Below, piece by piece: positions 1 to 8,801 of a stretch of DNA of 17,850 bases (positions are counted from its first letter, which is position 1; every line of letters starts with the position of its first letter). The notes under the pieces were generated by a model, which worked only from the letters and a program-made list of their open reading frames with translations, searched no databases and was not told the DNA's origin. The stretch comes from Aalborgiella sp043769295. GTDB lineage: Bacteria > Pseudomonadota > Gammaproteobacteria > Burkholderiales > Burkholderiaceae_C. The stretch is from assembly GCA_043769295.1 (NCBI GenBank), contig JAYVJL010000162.1, forward strand, positions 1-17,850, written 5' to 3'. The position numbers and the translations under genes were made by a program.

Positions 1-531
1 GTAGCTGCGGCTGGCCACCAGCACGGAGTGCGTGGCGCACAGGGTCCAGGCCACGTGGGTGTCGGGCGGGGCGGCGGTGTGGCGGATCGCCAGATCGAAC
101 CCATCGGTGGCCATGGAGCTGAGGCGGTCGGATAAATCCAGTTCCAGCCGGACCTCGGGGTAGTCGCGTAGAAAATCCGCCAGCCGGGGCACCAGTTGCT
201 GGCGCGCAAACGCCACCGGTGCGGTGACCCGCAGCAAGCCACGTGGCACACCGGCGAGGTCGCGTACTTGGGCAAAGCTCTGGGCGATGTGCTCGAATTG
301 CGCGCGGGTGTCGTCCACCAGCCGTTGTCCGGCTTCGGTCAGTTGCACACTGCGGGTGGTGCGCCGCACCAGCGCCACCCCGGCTTGGCGCTCCAGGTCG
401 GCCATGTGCTGGCTCATGGCGGCCTTGCTCACGCCCAGCCGGGCCGCCGCTGCGGTGTAGCTGCCTTGCTGCGCCAGCACGGTGAGCCAGTGCAGGTGAC
501 TCCAGAGTTCGTTGACTTGTTGCTCATTCAT
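1..531 (-). CDS. LysR-type transcriptional regulator (3' end outside window)
   Basis: I read 177 codons back from an ATG at 531-529; the gene runs off the left edge, so only the N-terminal DNA-binding half and part of the effector domain are visible. Residues about 5-65 form the LysR winged helix-turn-helix (pattern AAAARLGVSKAAMSQHMADL, then VRRTTRSVQLTEAG). Residues from about 90 begin the substrate-binding domain (GLLRVTAPVAFARQ...). This is the AaeR/CrgA-like branch, judging by the RTTRSVQLTEAG style. It is divergent from mmsA with a 132-bp gap holding a perfect dyad seven bases upstream of its own start, so autorepression and control of mmsA are likely. The effector cannot be told from the sequence. 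Family assignment is firm; the regulon is inferred from position. Confidence 0.93.
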   Translation of the reverse strand, partial: MNEQQVNELWSHLHWLTVLAQQGSYTAAAARLGVSKAAMSQHMADLERQAGVALVRRTTRSVQLTEAGQRLVDDTRAQFEHIAQSFAQVRDLAGVPRGLLRVTAPVAFARQQLVPRLADFLRDYPEVRLELDLSDRLSSMATDGFDLAIRHTAAPPDTHVAWTLCATHSVLVASRSY

Positions 532-537
532 GGGTCT

Positions 538-559
538 ATTGTTCACTATTTTGAACAAT
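538..559. promoter_or_regulatory. LysR-type regulator binding site (perfect dyad)
   Basis: ATTGTTC and GAACAAT form perfect 7-bp inverted arms around an 8-bp AT-rich centre, and they contain the T-N11-A core (T543, A555) typical of LysR-family sites. A further TTC half-site at 563-565, about one helical turn on, makes an overlapping weaker dyad (TTGAA 551-555 / TTCAA 563-567). This resembles a recognition site plus activation site. The dyad centre lies near -64 relative to the start point predicted for mmsA. It also abuts the regulator's own start codon. Confidence 0.72.
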
Positions 560-577
560 CAATTCAAGTCGGCGGTA

Positions 578-606
578 TTGCCGTGCGACGGTGGCGTCCT
601 TACACT
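578..606 (+). promoter_or_regulatory. Candidate sigma-70 promoter of mmsA
   Basis: TTGCCG (578-583), a 17-bp spacer, then TACACT (601-606) give a reasonable sigma-70 promoter, with a start point near 613 and a leader of about 50 bases to the mmsA ATG. The LysR-type dyad at 538-559 is centred about 64 bases upstream of that start, the classical position for activation by this family. A second -10-like TATAAC (644-649) has no good -35. Confidence 0.5.
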
Positions 607-663
607 GCGAAAGTAAACATACGTCCCCATTCGTTCGCCATCCTATAACCACCGAGATTTGTC

Positions 664-2187
<1,524 letters not shown>

Positions 2188-2188
2188 A

Positions 2189-2280
2189 TGATGCCCCCAC
2201 GCTTGCCACTGCGTGTGCTGCACCGCCCGCCGAGGGGGCCGTGCCCTGCTTGGGGCGGCCCGGCGCTGCGGCGTCAGCCA
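2189..2280. repeat. GC-rich intergenic repeat-like element with hairpin
   Basis: A very GC-rich stretch between mmsA and the GMC gene. GGGCCG (2236-2241) pairs with CGGCCC (2256-2261), with additional C-G pairs possible inside, giving a strong hairpin with no following T run. The pattern CGAGGGGGCC ... CTTGGGGCGGCC resembles short GC-rich intergenic repeats that I recall as common in Comamonadaceae genomes, but I see only one copy here. It could act as an mRNA stabiliser or partial attenuator between the two genes. Confidence 0.45.
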
Positions 2281-2311
2281 GTTGTCACTGCTATCGGGTT
2301 TAATACAGTCC

Positions 2312-4042
2312 ATGTCTGAACCTATTTTTGATTACATCATCATTGGCGCGGGCACCGCCGGCTGCCTTTTGGCCAACCGTTTGAGTGCCGACGCCTCCAA
2401 GCGCGTGCTACTGATCGAGGCGGGGCGCAAAGACGATTACCACTGGGTTCACATTCCCGTGGGTTACCTGTATTGCATCGGCAACCCGCGCACCGACTGG
2501 CAGTATTTCACCGAGCCCGATGCAGGCTTGAACGGCCGCCAGCTGCGCTACCCGCGCGGCAAGGTGCTGGGCGGTAGCAGCAGCATCAACGGCATGATCT
2601 ATATGCGCGGCCAGGCCCGTGACTATGATCAGTGGGCCAAGCTGACCGGTGATGACAGCTGGAGCTGGGCCAATGCGCTGCCGTACTTCAAGTTGCACGA
2701 AGACCATTACAAAGGCGGCAGTGCGATACATGGTGCTCGTGGCGTAGCATCTGAACTGTTGCCTCCCGACGGTACACCCTACCAAAAGCTGCTGCGGCAT
2801 CGCCGGGCGGGCGGCGAATGGCGGATTGAAAAGCAGCGCCTGCGCTGGGATCTGCTGGACGCCTTTTCCGAGGCGGCGCAGCAGGCGGGCATCCCCGCAA
2901 CAGAAGATTTCAATAGCGGCGACAACGAAGGCGTGGGTTACTTTGAAGTGAATCAAAAAAATGGCTGGCGCTGGAACACCGCCAAAGCGTTTTTACGCCC
3001 CACCTGCTACGCCCGCCCCAACTTTGAGATGTGGACAGCAGCGCAAGTCGCCAAACTGGTGATTGCGCCGCAGACGGGCGCAGATGGTGTGTCGCAGCTG
3101 CGCTGCACCGGCGTGCAGGTCTGGAGTGGCAGCGAGATGGTGACGGTGGAATGCACCGGCGAGGTGATTTTGAGCGCCGGCAGCATCGGCTCCCCGCAAA
3201 TTTTGCAACTCTCGGGTATTGGCCCGGGCAGTTTGTCGCAAAAGCACGGCATCAACGTCGTGCATGATTTGCCCGGTGTGGGCGGAAATCTGCAAGACCA
3301 CCTGCAAATCCGCAGCGTCTACAAAGTGAAGTCGCCCGACGGCAAAGCTGTCAGCCTCAACACCCAGGCCAATAATTTGTGGGGCAAGGCCAAGATTGGA
3401 CTGGAGTTTGCCCTCAAGCAAACCGGCCCCATGAGCATGGCACCGTCGCAGTTGGGTGCTTTTACCCGCAGCTCACCTGACCAACCCTACCCGAATATCG
3501 AATACCACGTCCAGCCCTTGAGTCTGGACGCCTTTGGCGAACCTTTGCACAACTTTGCCGCTTTTACCGCCAGCGTCTGCAACTTGAACCCGACCAGCCG
3601 GGGCACAGTGCAGATCAAAAGCGGCAGTTTCACTGACGCACCCGCCATTGCGCCCAACTACCTCAGCACGGCAGCCGACCGGCAGGTGGCTGCGGACTCC
3701 TTACGCGTGACCCGCCGCATCGTGGCGCAAAGCGCACTGGCGAAGTACCAGCCGGAAGAGTTCAAACCTGGCGTGCAGTACCAAAGTGATGAAGACCTGG
3801 CCAAACTGGCTGGCGACATCGCCACAACGATTTTTCATCCCGTGGGCACGACCAAAATGGGGCAGGCAAACGACCCCATGGCCGTCGTGGATTCACGTTT
3901 GCGGGTGCACGGTATCGCAGGTTTGCGGGTGGTGGACGCGGGCGTAATGCCCTTGATTACCAGCGGCAACACCAACTCCCCCACTTTGATGCTGGCAGAA
4001 AAAGCTGCGAAATGGATTTTTGAGGACGCCAAAGCGAGATAA
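2312..4042 (+). CDS. GMC-family FAD-dependent alcohol dehydrogenase (choline dehydrogenase-like)
   Basis: 576 residues from the ATG at 2312. An upstream in-frame GTG at 2213 would add 33 residues translated from the GC-rich intergenic repeat and is unlikely. The FAD-binding GAGTAGCLLANRLS motif is at residues 12-25. GMC signature 1 (GKVLGGSSSINGMIYMRG) is at 83-100, and signature 2 (GSIGSPQILQLSGIG) lies in the middle. The active-site histidine is H509 in HPVGTTKMG, and the C-terminal SGNTNSP carries the catalytic asparagine (about 553-555). The family oxidises primary alcohols to aldehydes and passes electrons to a quinone or carrier; the substrate is unknown. Pairing with mmsA suggests an alcohol feeding a semialdehyde. 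Odd point: residues 143-166 look like a 24-residue insertion between HGA and GGEW, which are normally adjacent in close relatives as I remember them. Confidence 0.9.
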   Translation: MSEPIFDYIIIGAGTAGCLLANRLSADASKRVLLIEAGRKDDYHWVHIPVGYLYCIGNPRTDWQYFTEPDAGLNGRQLRYPRGKVLGGSSSINGMIYMRGQARDYDQWAKLTGDDSWSWANALPYFKLHEDHYKGGSAIHGARGVASELLPPDGTPYQKLLRHRRAGGEWRIEKQRLRWDLLDAFSEAAQQAGIPATEDFNSGDNEGVGYFEVNQKNGWRWNTAKAFLRPTCYARPNFEMWTAAQVAKLVIAPQTGADGVSQLRCTGVQVWSGSEMVTVECTGEVILSAGSIGSPQILQLSGIGPGSLSQKHGINVVHDLPGVGGNLQDHLQIRSVYKVKSPDGKAVSLNTQANNLWGKAKIGLEFALKQTGPMSMAPSQLGAFTRSSPDQPYPNIEYHVQPLSLDAFGEPLHNFAAFTASVCNLNPTSRGTVQIKSGSFTDAPAIAPNYLSTAADRQVAADSLRVTRRIVAQSALAKYQPEEFKPGVQYQSDEDLAKLAGDIATTIFHPVGTTKMGQANDPMAVVDSRLRVHGIAGLRVVDAGVMPLITSGNTNSPTLMLAEKAAKWIFEDAKAR

Positions 4043-4270
4043 ATGGCTTTGAAAGGGCCTCGAAAGGGCTTATGCGGTCGATAAACACGGGAAAGTCCCA
4101 ATGCAGAGATGTCTTGTTTGCCCTTAAAGTCAGACCATCGTGAGTAGGCAGGCAGCAAGCAAGGAGACTTTGTTGCCATACGCCCCGCCAGCGAGGAGCG
4201 TAGGAGACACTTAGAAGCGGGCATCCATAGCCGGCGCTAAGTAAAAAGCAAATAATACAGTTGGATTTTT
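4043..4270. other. Non-coding interval between GMC gene and TSUP permease
   Basis: About 230 bases with no convincing reading frame; a minus-strand frame that crosses into the GMC gene looks spurious. CTTAG (4210-4214) and CTAAG (4237-4241) close an imperfect hairpin around GGC/GCC arms. The interval ends at a strong intrinsic terminator. It may be the long 3' untranslated region of the GMC transcript or encode a small RNA. I do not recognise a named RNA family. Confidence 0.4.
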
Positions 4271-4300
4271 AAAGCATCAGCTCTGCTGGTGCTTTTTTTT
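4271..4300 (+). terminator. Rho-independent terminator
   Basis: AGCATCAGC (4273-4281) pairs with GCTGGTGCT (4285-4293; one G-T pair) around a 3-base loop, preceded by A residues and followed by eight T residues (4293-4300). It ends transcription coming from the mmsA-GMC side, or from a small RNA in the preceding gap, only 19 bases before the next start codon. Confidence 0.85.
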
Positions 4301-4306
4301 GCCTGC

Positions 4307-4318
4307 GACAATAGTGGC
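4307..4318 (+). promoter_or_regulatory. Candidate -10 element placing a leaderless start at the TSUP gene
   Basis: GACAAT (4307-4312) is followed by six bases (AGTGGC) and then the ATG at 4319, so the transcription start would fall on or beside the A of the start codon. No Shine-Dalgarno is present, and the terminator just upstream excludes read-through as the main source of message. The -35 match is poor. Confidence 0.4.
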
Positions 4319-5077
4319 ATGGATATTTTTATTGTGACCCTGGCCTCGCTGTTTGCGGGTTTTGTTGATGCTATCGTGGGCGGCGGCGGCTTGATTTTAA
4401 TACCCACCTTGTTCTCCACCTTCCCCAGCGCTGCCCCAGCGACCTTGTTTGGTACCAACAAAGGGGCATCTGTTTGGGGCTCTATCTTTGCGGGTTGGCA
4501 GTACAGCCAGCGGGTGAATATCCGCTGGCGGGCCTTGTTACCCGCTGTTGGCTTGGCTTTGGTCGGTTCGTTTTTGGGTGCCTGGCTGGTCACCGTGATC
4601 TCACCTGATTTTTTGCGCAAAAGTCTGCCAGTGGTTTTGCTGCTTATTTTTCTCTACACCCTGGCCAAAAAAGAGCTGGGGCACCACCATACACCACGAT
4701 TTCAGGGCCGCCCGGAGATGTGGGCGACTTGCGCAGTTGGCCTGGTTCTGGGTTTTTACGACGGGTTTTTTGGTCCGGGCACGGGTAGTTTTCTGGTGTT
4801 TATTTTTGTCCGCTGGCTGGGGTATGACTTTTTGAACGCCTCCGCTTCGGCCAAGGTGCTCAATATCGCGGCCAATGCTGCCGCTTTGGCGCTGTTTGCG
4901 GCCAAGGGGCATGTCTGGTGGCATTTGGTGCTGCCCATGGCGGTCGCCAATATTGTGGGCAGCTTGCTGGGTACGCGTTTGGCCATGAAGCATGGCGCAG
5001 GCTTCGTGCGGGGGATGTTTATTGTGGTGGTCGGAGCGCTGATCATGAAAACCAGCTACGACGCTTTCATCAAGTGA
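4319..5077 (+). CDS. TSUP (TauE/SafE) family membrane permease, YfcA type
   Basis: 252 residues from the ATG at 4319. A GTG 30 bases upstream lies inside the terminator stem and is rejected as start. The protein is very hydrophobic, with about seven or eight membrane segments and the internal two-fold repeat of the family: first half GFVDAIVGGGGLILIPTLF (residues about 14-32), second half FYDGFFGPGTGSFLVFIFV (about 147-165). The family moves sulfur-containing or organic anions across the inner membrane (sulfite, sulfoacetate and similar); the substrate here cannot be assigned. The second motif closely resembles E. coli YfcA, whose role is also unclear. The gene stands alone, cut off upstream by an intrinsic terminator and convergent with mrdA downstream. 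Confidence 0.9.
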   Translation: MDIFIVTLASLFAGFVDAIVGGGGLILIPTLFSTFPSAAPATLFGTNKGASVWGSIFAGWQYSQRVNIRWRALLPAVGLALVGSFLGAWLVTVISPDFLRKSLPVVLLLIFLYTLAKKELGHHHTPRFQGRPEMWATCAVGLVLGFYDGFFGPGTGSFLVFIFVRWLGYDFLNASASAKVLNIAANAAALALFAAKGHVWWHLVLPMAVANIVGSLLGTRLAMKHGAGFVRGMFIVVVGALIMKTSYDAFIK

Positions 5078-5087
5078 CACCTGTAGA

Positions 5088-5132
5088 GCTACTATTTTTA
5101 TAGCAGTATAGGCATAAATTACGCCGGCTAGA
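5088..5132 (+). repeat. Dispersed 45-bp intergenic repeat, copy 1
   Basis: A 45-base element in the convergent gap between the TSUP gene and mrdA. It has the same length and orientation as the copies at 13573 and 14377, sharing GCTA...ATAGC near the left end and a right end ACGCCGGCTAGA. Similarity to copy 3 seems to continue at the same spacing to about 5158 (AAACCG...TTTTCA). It differs from the other two by several bases in the middle. Confidence 0.75.
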
Positions 5133-5159
5133 TTCATTTTCCCTATAAAAAAACCGTTT

Positions 5160-7220
5160 TCAGCGCTGCACAGCTTTATCAGGGCTTGCTGGAACGGTCG
5201 CCGGACTGGTGGCCTTGGCGGCAGGTGCTCCGCGGGCTTTGACAACATCTGGTTCTGAAGTTTCAGTTCCTGACCGGGCGCTGGCCACCAAGGGGACTTC
5301 AGACGCTGCGCGGGGCTTGCCAATCGGCGCGCCGGCCTGGCCTTTCTGCAAAGCGGCCATGTCCTCGGCGTTGGGGTATTGGTTGCGCAGCCAGTAGTCG
5401 AAGATCCGCCGCGTGATAGGTGCAGCACTGTCCGAGCCAAAGCCCGCGTTCTCAACCACCACCGCCAAGGCGATTTGCGGGTCTTCAGCCGGTGCAAAGG
5501 CGATGTACAAGGCGTGATCGCGCTGATGTTCTTCCAACCGACCCGCATTGTATTTTTCGTTTTTACCGATGGTCACCGCCTGGGCGGTCCCTGTTTTGCC
5601 ACCACTCACATAGCTCGCACCCGCAAACGAGCGCACCGAGGTGCCTTCTTTGGTGACACCGACCATGGCATTGCGCACAACCGCGACGTTCTCTGGCGAA
5701 AATCCCAGGTTTTCAGGTGGTACATTCGCCGTCGATTGCTTGGCCCGGCTCACCGCGTCTTGCGTGGCAATGACGAGCTTGGGTTTGTATTTCAGGCCGC
5801 CATTGGCCAAAATAGCCGTGGCCTGCGCCAGTTGCAGCATGGTAAAGTTGTTGTACCCCTGACCGATGCCCAAAGAAATGGTCTCGCCAGCGTACCATTT
5901 CTTCAGTTCTGGCCGCTTGTAGGCGTTGCGCTTCCATTCCTGGCTGGGTAACACGCCGCGCACTTCGCCGTTGATATCGATGCCGGTAATCTGCCCGAAA
6001 CCCAGCGGTTTCATGAAATCGTGCATCGCATCGACGCCCAGCTCGTTGGCCAGGGAGTAGTAGTACACATTACTGGATTTGACAATGCTGCGGTACATGT
6101 CCACAGAGCCCAGACCGCCATCCCCGTGGCTGCGAAAGGTGTGGCCACCAAAGGTCCACGACCCTGCGTCGTTGATAGCGGTGGTGGCCGAACGCTTGCC
6201 GCTTTGCAGGGCCGCCATGGCCATGAAGGGCTTGTAGGTGGAGCCGGGTGGGTAGGTGCCGCGCAAAGCCCGGTTGAGCAACGGTTTGTCAATCGATTCG
6301 CTCAGCTCTTTCCAGCTCTCAGAATCAATGCCTTCGACAAACAAATTCGGGTCAAACGTGGGTTTGCTGACAAAGGCCAGCACCTCGCCCGATTTGGGGT
6401 CCAGCGCCACGACCGCGCCGCGCCGCTCGCCAAACATCTCCTCGATCATCTGCTGCAGCTTGATGTCGATGGACAGCACAATGGTGTCCCCTGGCGTGGC
6501 GGGGCTGCTGGCGAGTTTGCGCACGGCGCGACCCCCCGCTGAGGTTTCCAGGTCTTCGACGCCGGTGATGCCATGCAGCTGCTTTTCAAAACTTTGCTCA
6601 ATGCCGAGCTTGCCGATGTAGTCGGTGCCCCGGTAATTGCCCTCATCTTCCGACTCTTCCAGACGCTCTTTGTCCGCCAGGTTGATCCGGCCAATGTAGC
6701 CAATCACGTGGCTGGCAATTTCGCCATACGGGTAGTTGCGGTACAGCCGCGCTTTGACCTCTACGCCGGGAAAGCGAAAGCGTTGCGCCGAGAAAATAGC
6801 CACCTCGGCATCCGTCAAGCGGGTGCGGATAGGCAGAGATTCGAGTCCTTTGGACTCTTCCAGCAGTTTTTTAAGGCGTTTTTTGTCACGCGGATGCACG
6901 TTGATGATTTTGGAGAGTTCTTCTATCACCGTATCCAGATCGCCGACTTTGGACGGTGTGATCTCCAGCGTGTAGGCCGAGTAGTTGGTGGCCAGAACGA
7001 TGCCGTTGCGGTCCAGAATCAGCCCCCGATTGGGCACTATGGGCACAGCGGTGATGCGGTTGTTGTCGGCTTGCTCCAGCAGGTCGTCGTGCCGAAAAAC
7101 CTGCAGATAGACCAGCCGCAGGACGAGCAGCAGAAACGCGAACAGAACCGCCATGCCCGCAATGAAGATGCGTCTGCGAAAACGCGACAGATCTGCCTGG
7201 ACGTTTCTGAGTTCAGCCAT
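5160..7220 (-). CDS. mrdA: Penicillin-binding protein 2 (peptidoglycan transpeptidase, elongasome)
   Basis: 686 residues. This class B transpeptidase cross-links lateral-wall peptidoglycan with RodA and MreBCD. One N-terminal membrane anchor is seen (residues about 18-40). The dimerisation domain includes PNRGLILDRNG (63-73), and the active-site motifs are STYK (S327 nucleophile, K330), SSN (382-384) and KTG (542-544), all intact. Residues from about 625 to the end are a low-complexity tail rich in Ala, Pro and Lys, which explains a length somewhat above the usual 600-650. The gene is last of mreB-mreC-mreD-mrdA and starts 41 bases after mreD. No clear Shine-Dalgarno is visible before its ATG. 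rodA, often the next gene in this order, does not follow; the next gene is convergent. Confidence 0.96.
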   Translation of the reverse strand: MAELRNVQADLSRFRRRIFIAGMAVLFAFLLLVLRLVYLQVFRHDDLLEQADNNRITAVPIVPNRGLILDRNGIVLATNYSAYTLEITPSKVGDLDTVIEELSKIINVHPRDKKRLKKLLEESKGLESLPIRTRLTDAEVAIFSAQRFRFPGVEVKARLYRNYPYGEIASHVIGYIGRINLADKERLEESEDEGNYRGTDYIGKLGIEQSFEKQLHGITGVEDLETSAGGRAVRKLASSPATPGDTIVLSIDIKLQQMIEEMFGERRGAVVALDPKSGEVLAFVSKPTFDPNLFVEGIDSESWKELSESIDKPLLNRALRGTYPPGSTYKPFMAMAALQSGKRSATTAINDAGSWTFGGHTFRSHGDGGLGSVDMYRSIVKSSNVYYYSLANELGVDAMHDFMKPLGFGQITGIDINGEVRGVLPSQEWKRNAYKRPELKKWYAGETISLGIGQGYNNFTMLQLAQATAILANGGLKYKPKLVIATQDAVSRAKQSTANVPPENLGFSPENVAVVRNAMVGVTKEGTSVRSFAGASYVSGGKTGTAQAVTIGKNEKYNAGRLEEHQRDHALYIAFAPAEDPQIALAVVVENAGFGSDSAAPITRRIFDYWLRNQYPNAEDMAALQKGQAGAPIGKPRAASEVPLVASARSGTETSEPDVVKARGAPAAKATSPATVPASPDKAVQR

Positions 7221-7261
7221 GGTGATTCAGGTGCTAAATGAAAGGAAAGTGGCCGTTATAG

Positions 7262-7780
7262 CTACAGCGGCCTGTGCGCATCGCGATCAGGGGCGCGGCG
7301 CTGCGGTGCCAGCAGCAGCATGCTGATGAGAGGCCACAAGACGGCTTCAATCAGGGGTGCCATCGCCATGGAGTAGCCGGGGAAGGTGGCCCCAGCCACC
7401 AGCCGCACGATCAGCTCAACGGCATGGGCCATGATAAAGAAGGGCAAGATCTGAAAAGCTTGTGAGACCAAAGAGAACCACACCAGCCGGCGGTGGATGA
7501 CGAGCGCCGAAAAACTGAGGATGGTGTAGGCAAGGGCATGCTGCCCCAGCATGGCCGATTGGTGCACATCGACCAGCAAACCCAGCATAAAAGCCACGCC
7601 CACCCCGATACGGTGGGGCTGATGCACGCTCCAAAACACCAGCACCAGTGCCACCAGATCTGGCAGCCAGGCCAAACGCCCCAACGGCAGCATGGTGATC
7701 AACAATGCAACCAGCAAGCTGCCCCACATGAACAAGGCGTTCACTGGCAGCAACAGCTGCTGACCGCGCGGCATGATCAT
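7262..7780 (-). CDS. mreD: Rod shape-determining membrane protein MreD
   Basis: 172 residues, almost all hydrophobic, with about five membrane segments, as expected for MreD, which links MreC and PBP2 in the inner-membrane elongation complex. The start ATG at 7780 overlaps the mreC stop by ATGA, giving translational coupling. GGGGAG, seven bases before that ATG and inside the last mreC codons, is a good ribosome binding site. A second ATG two codons later is possible but worse placed. Sequence conservation in MreD is low, so the call leans partly on position between mreC and mrdA. Confidence 0.92.
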   Translation of the reverse strand: MIMPRGQQLLLPVNALFMWGSLLVALLITMLPLGRLAWLPDLVALVLVFWSVHQPHRIGVGVAFMLGLLVDVHQSAMLGQHALAYTILSFSALVIHRRLVWFSLVSQAFQILPFFIMAHAVELIVRLVAGATFPGYSMAMAPLIEAVLWPLISMLLLAPQRRAPDRDAHRPL

Positions 7781-8697
7781 TTTTTCGCTCCCCGTTTGGT
7801 GCTGCTGGCAACCGGTTCTTGCGCGGGCTTGTTTGGCACGATGCTGGTGAGCGGTTTAAGCACCATCACATGTTTGACGCCCGAGACATTGGCTTGCGGC
7901 GTGCAGTATATTTTTGCAAAGGCAGAGTCGGCGCGGCGTTCGACCTTTTCGATTTTGGCGACCTGCAAACCGGCCGGATAAACACCATCAACACCGCTGG
8001 TGGTGAGCAGATCGCCGGCCAGCACATCGGCATTGCCGGAGATAAAGCGCAGTTCCAGCACGTCACCGTGGGCCGAGGGATTGCCGTACGCCACACTGCG
8101 CGCGCCGGTGCGGGTGTTGAGCACCGGTGTGGTTTGCTCGCGGTCGATGATCATGGCGACTTCACTGGTCAGCGGATAGACACGGATTACCTGGCCGACC
8201 ACGCCCGATTCATCGATCACCGGCGAACCCAAAGCGATGTTGTGCACACTGCCTTTGTCGATGATGACTTTGCGCGAGTAGGGGTCGGCGGCGTCGTACA
8301 GTACTTCCGCCGCCAGTGCCGGCGTGGTGAGGCTTTCTTTGAGCTTGAGCAGCTGGCGCAGCCGTGTGTTTTCAATGGTCAGCAGCTCGACTTGGCTGGC
8401 CCGTTGCGATTGCAAAAGAAGCTTGTTGCGGGTGGCTTGTTCACTGCGTTTGAGGCTGGTTATGGAATCAAAATAGCCAGCACCGTCTTCAAGGGCATTG
8501 ACCGGCAGGGCCATGACATGCGCAACCGGGCTCAACACCGTGGCCAGACTGGATCGAACGATTTTTCCCAGCTCAAAACGGCGGTCGGCGACCATCAAAA
8601 ACAGGGCCAGCGCACTGAAAAATAGCAATTTTGACAGCGACGACGGCCCTTGTTTGAAAAAGGGGGGAGGCGTCCTGTCAAGCGACCCAAATGGCAT
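7777..8697 (-). CDS. mreC: Rod shape-determining protein MreC
   Basis: 306 residues. A single N-terminal membrane segment (about 22-37) is followed by a coiled-coil stretch (about 70-115, Leu-rich, ENTRLRQLLKLKESL) and the periplasmic two-barrel MreC domain (VIIDKGSVHNIALGSPVIDESGVVGQV..., SEVAMIIDREQTTPV, then LLTTSGVDGVYPAGLQVAKI). MreC connects the cytoplasmic MreB filament with PBP2 and RodA. It is preceded by a 104-base gap after mreB that contains a hairpin and overlaps mreD by four bases. The C-terminal tail is short and Lys/Pro rich. Confidence 0.96.
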   Translation of the reverse strand: MPFGSLDRTPPPFFKQGPSSLSKLLFFSALALFLMVADRRFELGKIVRSSLATVLSPVAHVMALPVNALEDGAGYFDSITSLKRSEQATRNKLLLQSQRASQVELLTIENTRLRQLLKLKESLTTPALAAEVLYDAADPYSRKVIIDKGSVHNIALGSPVIDESGVVGQVIRVYPLTSEVAMIIDREQTTPVLNTRTGARSVAYGNPSAHGDVLELRFISGNADVLAGDLLTTSGVDGVYPAGLQVAKIEKVERRADSAFAKIYCTPQANVSGVKHVMVLKPLTSIVPNKPAQEPVASSTKRGAKK

Positions 8698-8770
8698 GTG
8701 GTGAGCCTAATTGTGTAAAACCCAAACAGTGTAATCGCTTGCTGGTGTGGGCGGTGAACAGCGCGGTGGC

Positions 8771-8796
8771 CAGCGACGGTGGCTGATGGGTCGCTG
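8771..8796 (-). other. Hairpin in the mreB-mreC intercistronic gap
   Basis: CAGCGAC (8771-8777) and GTCGCTG (8790-8796) are perfect 7-bp arms with a 12-base loop, located five bases past the mreB stop codon. No T run follows on the minus strand, so it is not a normal intrinsic terminator. It could protect the mreB 3' end or reduce read-through into mreC. Confidence 0.5.
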
Positions 8797-8801
8797 TTGA
8801 T

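Noticed and set aside
196..648. A 150-residue plus-strand frame across the LysR-type gene and the divergent regulatory gap.
   Set aside because: It is antisense to a clear LysR-type DNA-binding domain and runs through the operator and promoter.
3835..4224. A 129-residue minus-strand frame overlapping the 3' end of the GMC gene and the following gap.
   Set aside because: About half is antisense to the GMC gene, no ribosome binding site or family motif is visible, and the rest lies in a structured non-coding interval.
5133..5162. Possible intrinsic terminator after mrdA (A-rich then T-rich on the minus strand).
   Set aside because: The arms would be only a few A/T pairs with almost no loop, so no stable stem is supported.
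7256..7265. TTATAGCTAC in the mreD-mrdA gap, matching ten bases of repeat copy 3.
   Set aside because: The rest of the 45-bp element is absent, so it is a chance match and not a fourth copy.
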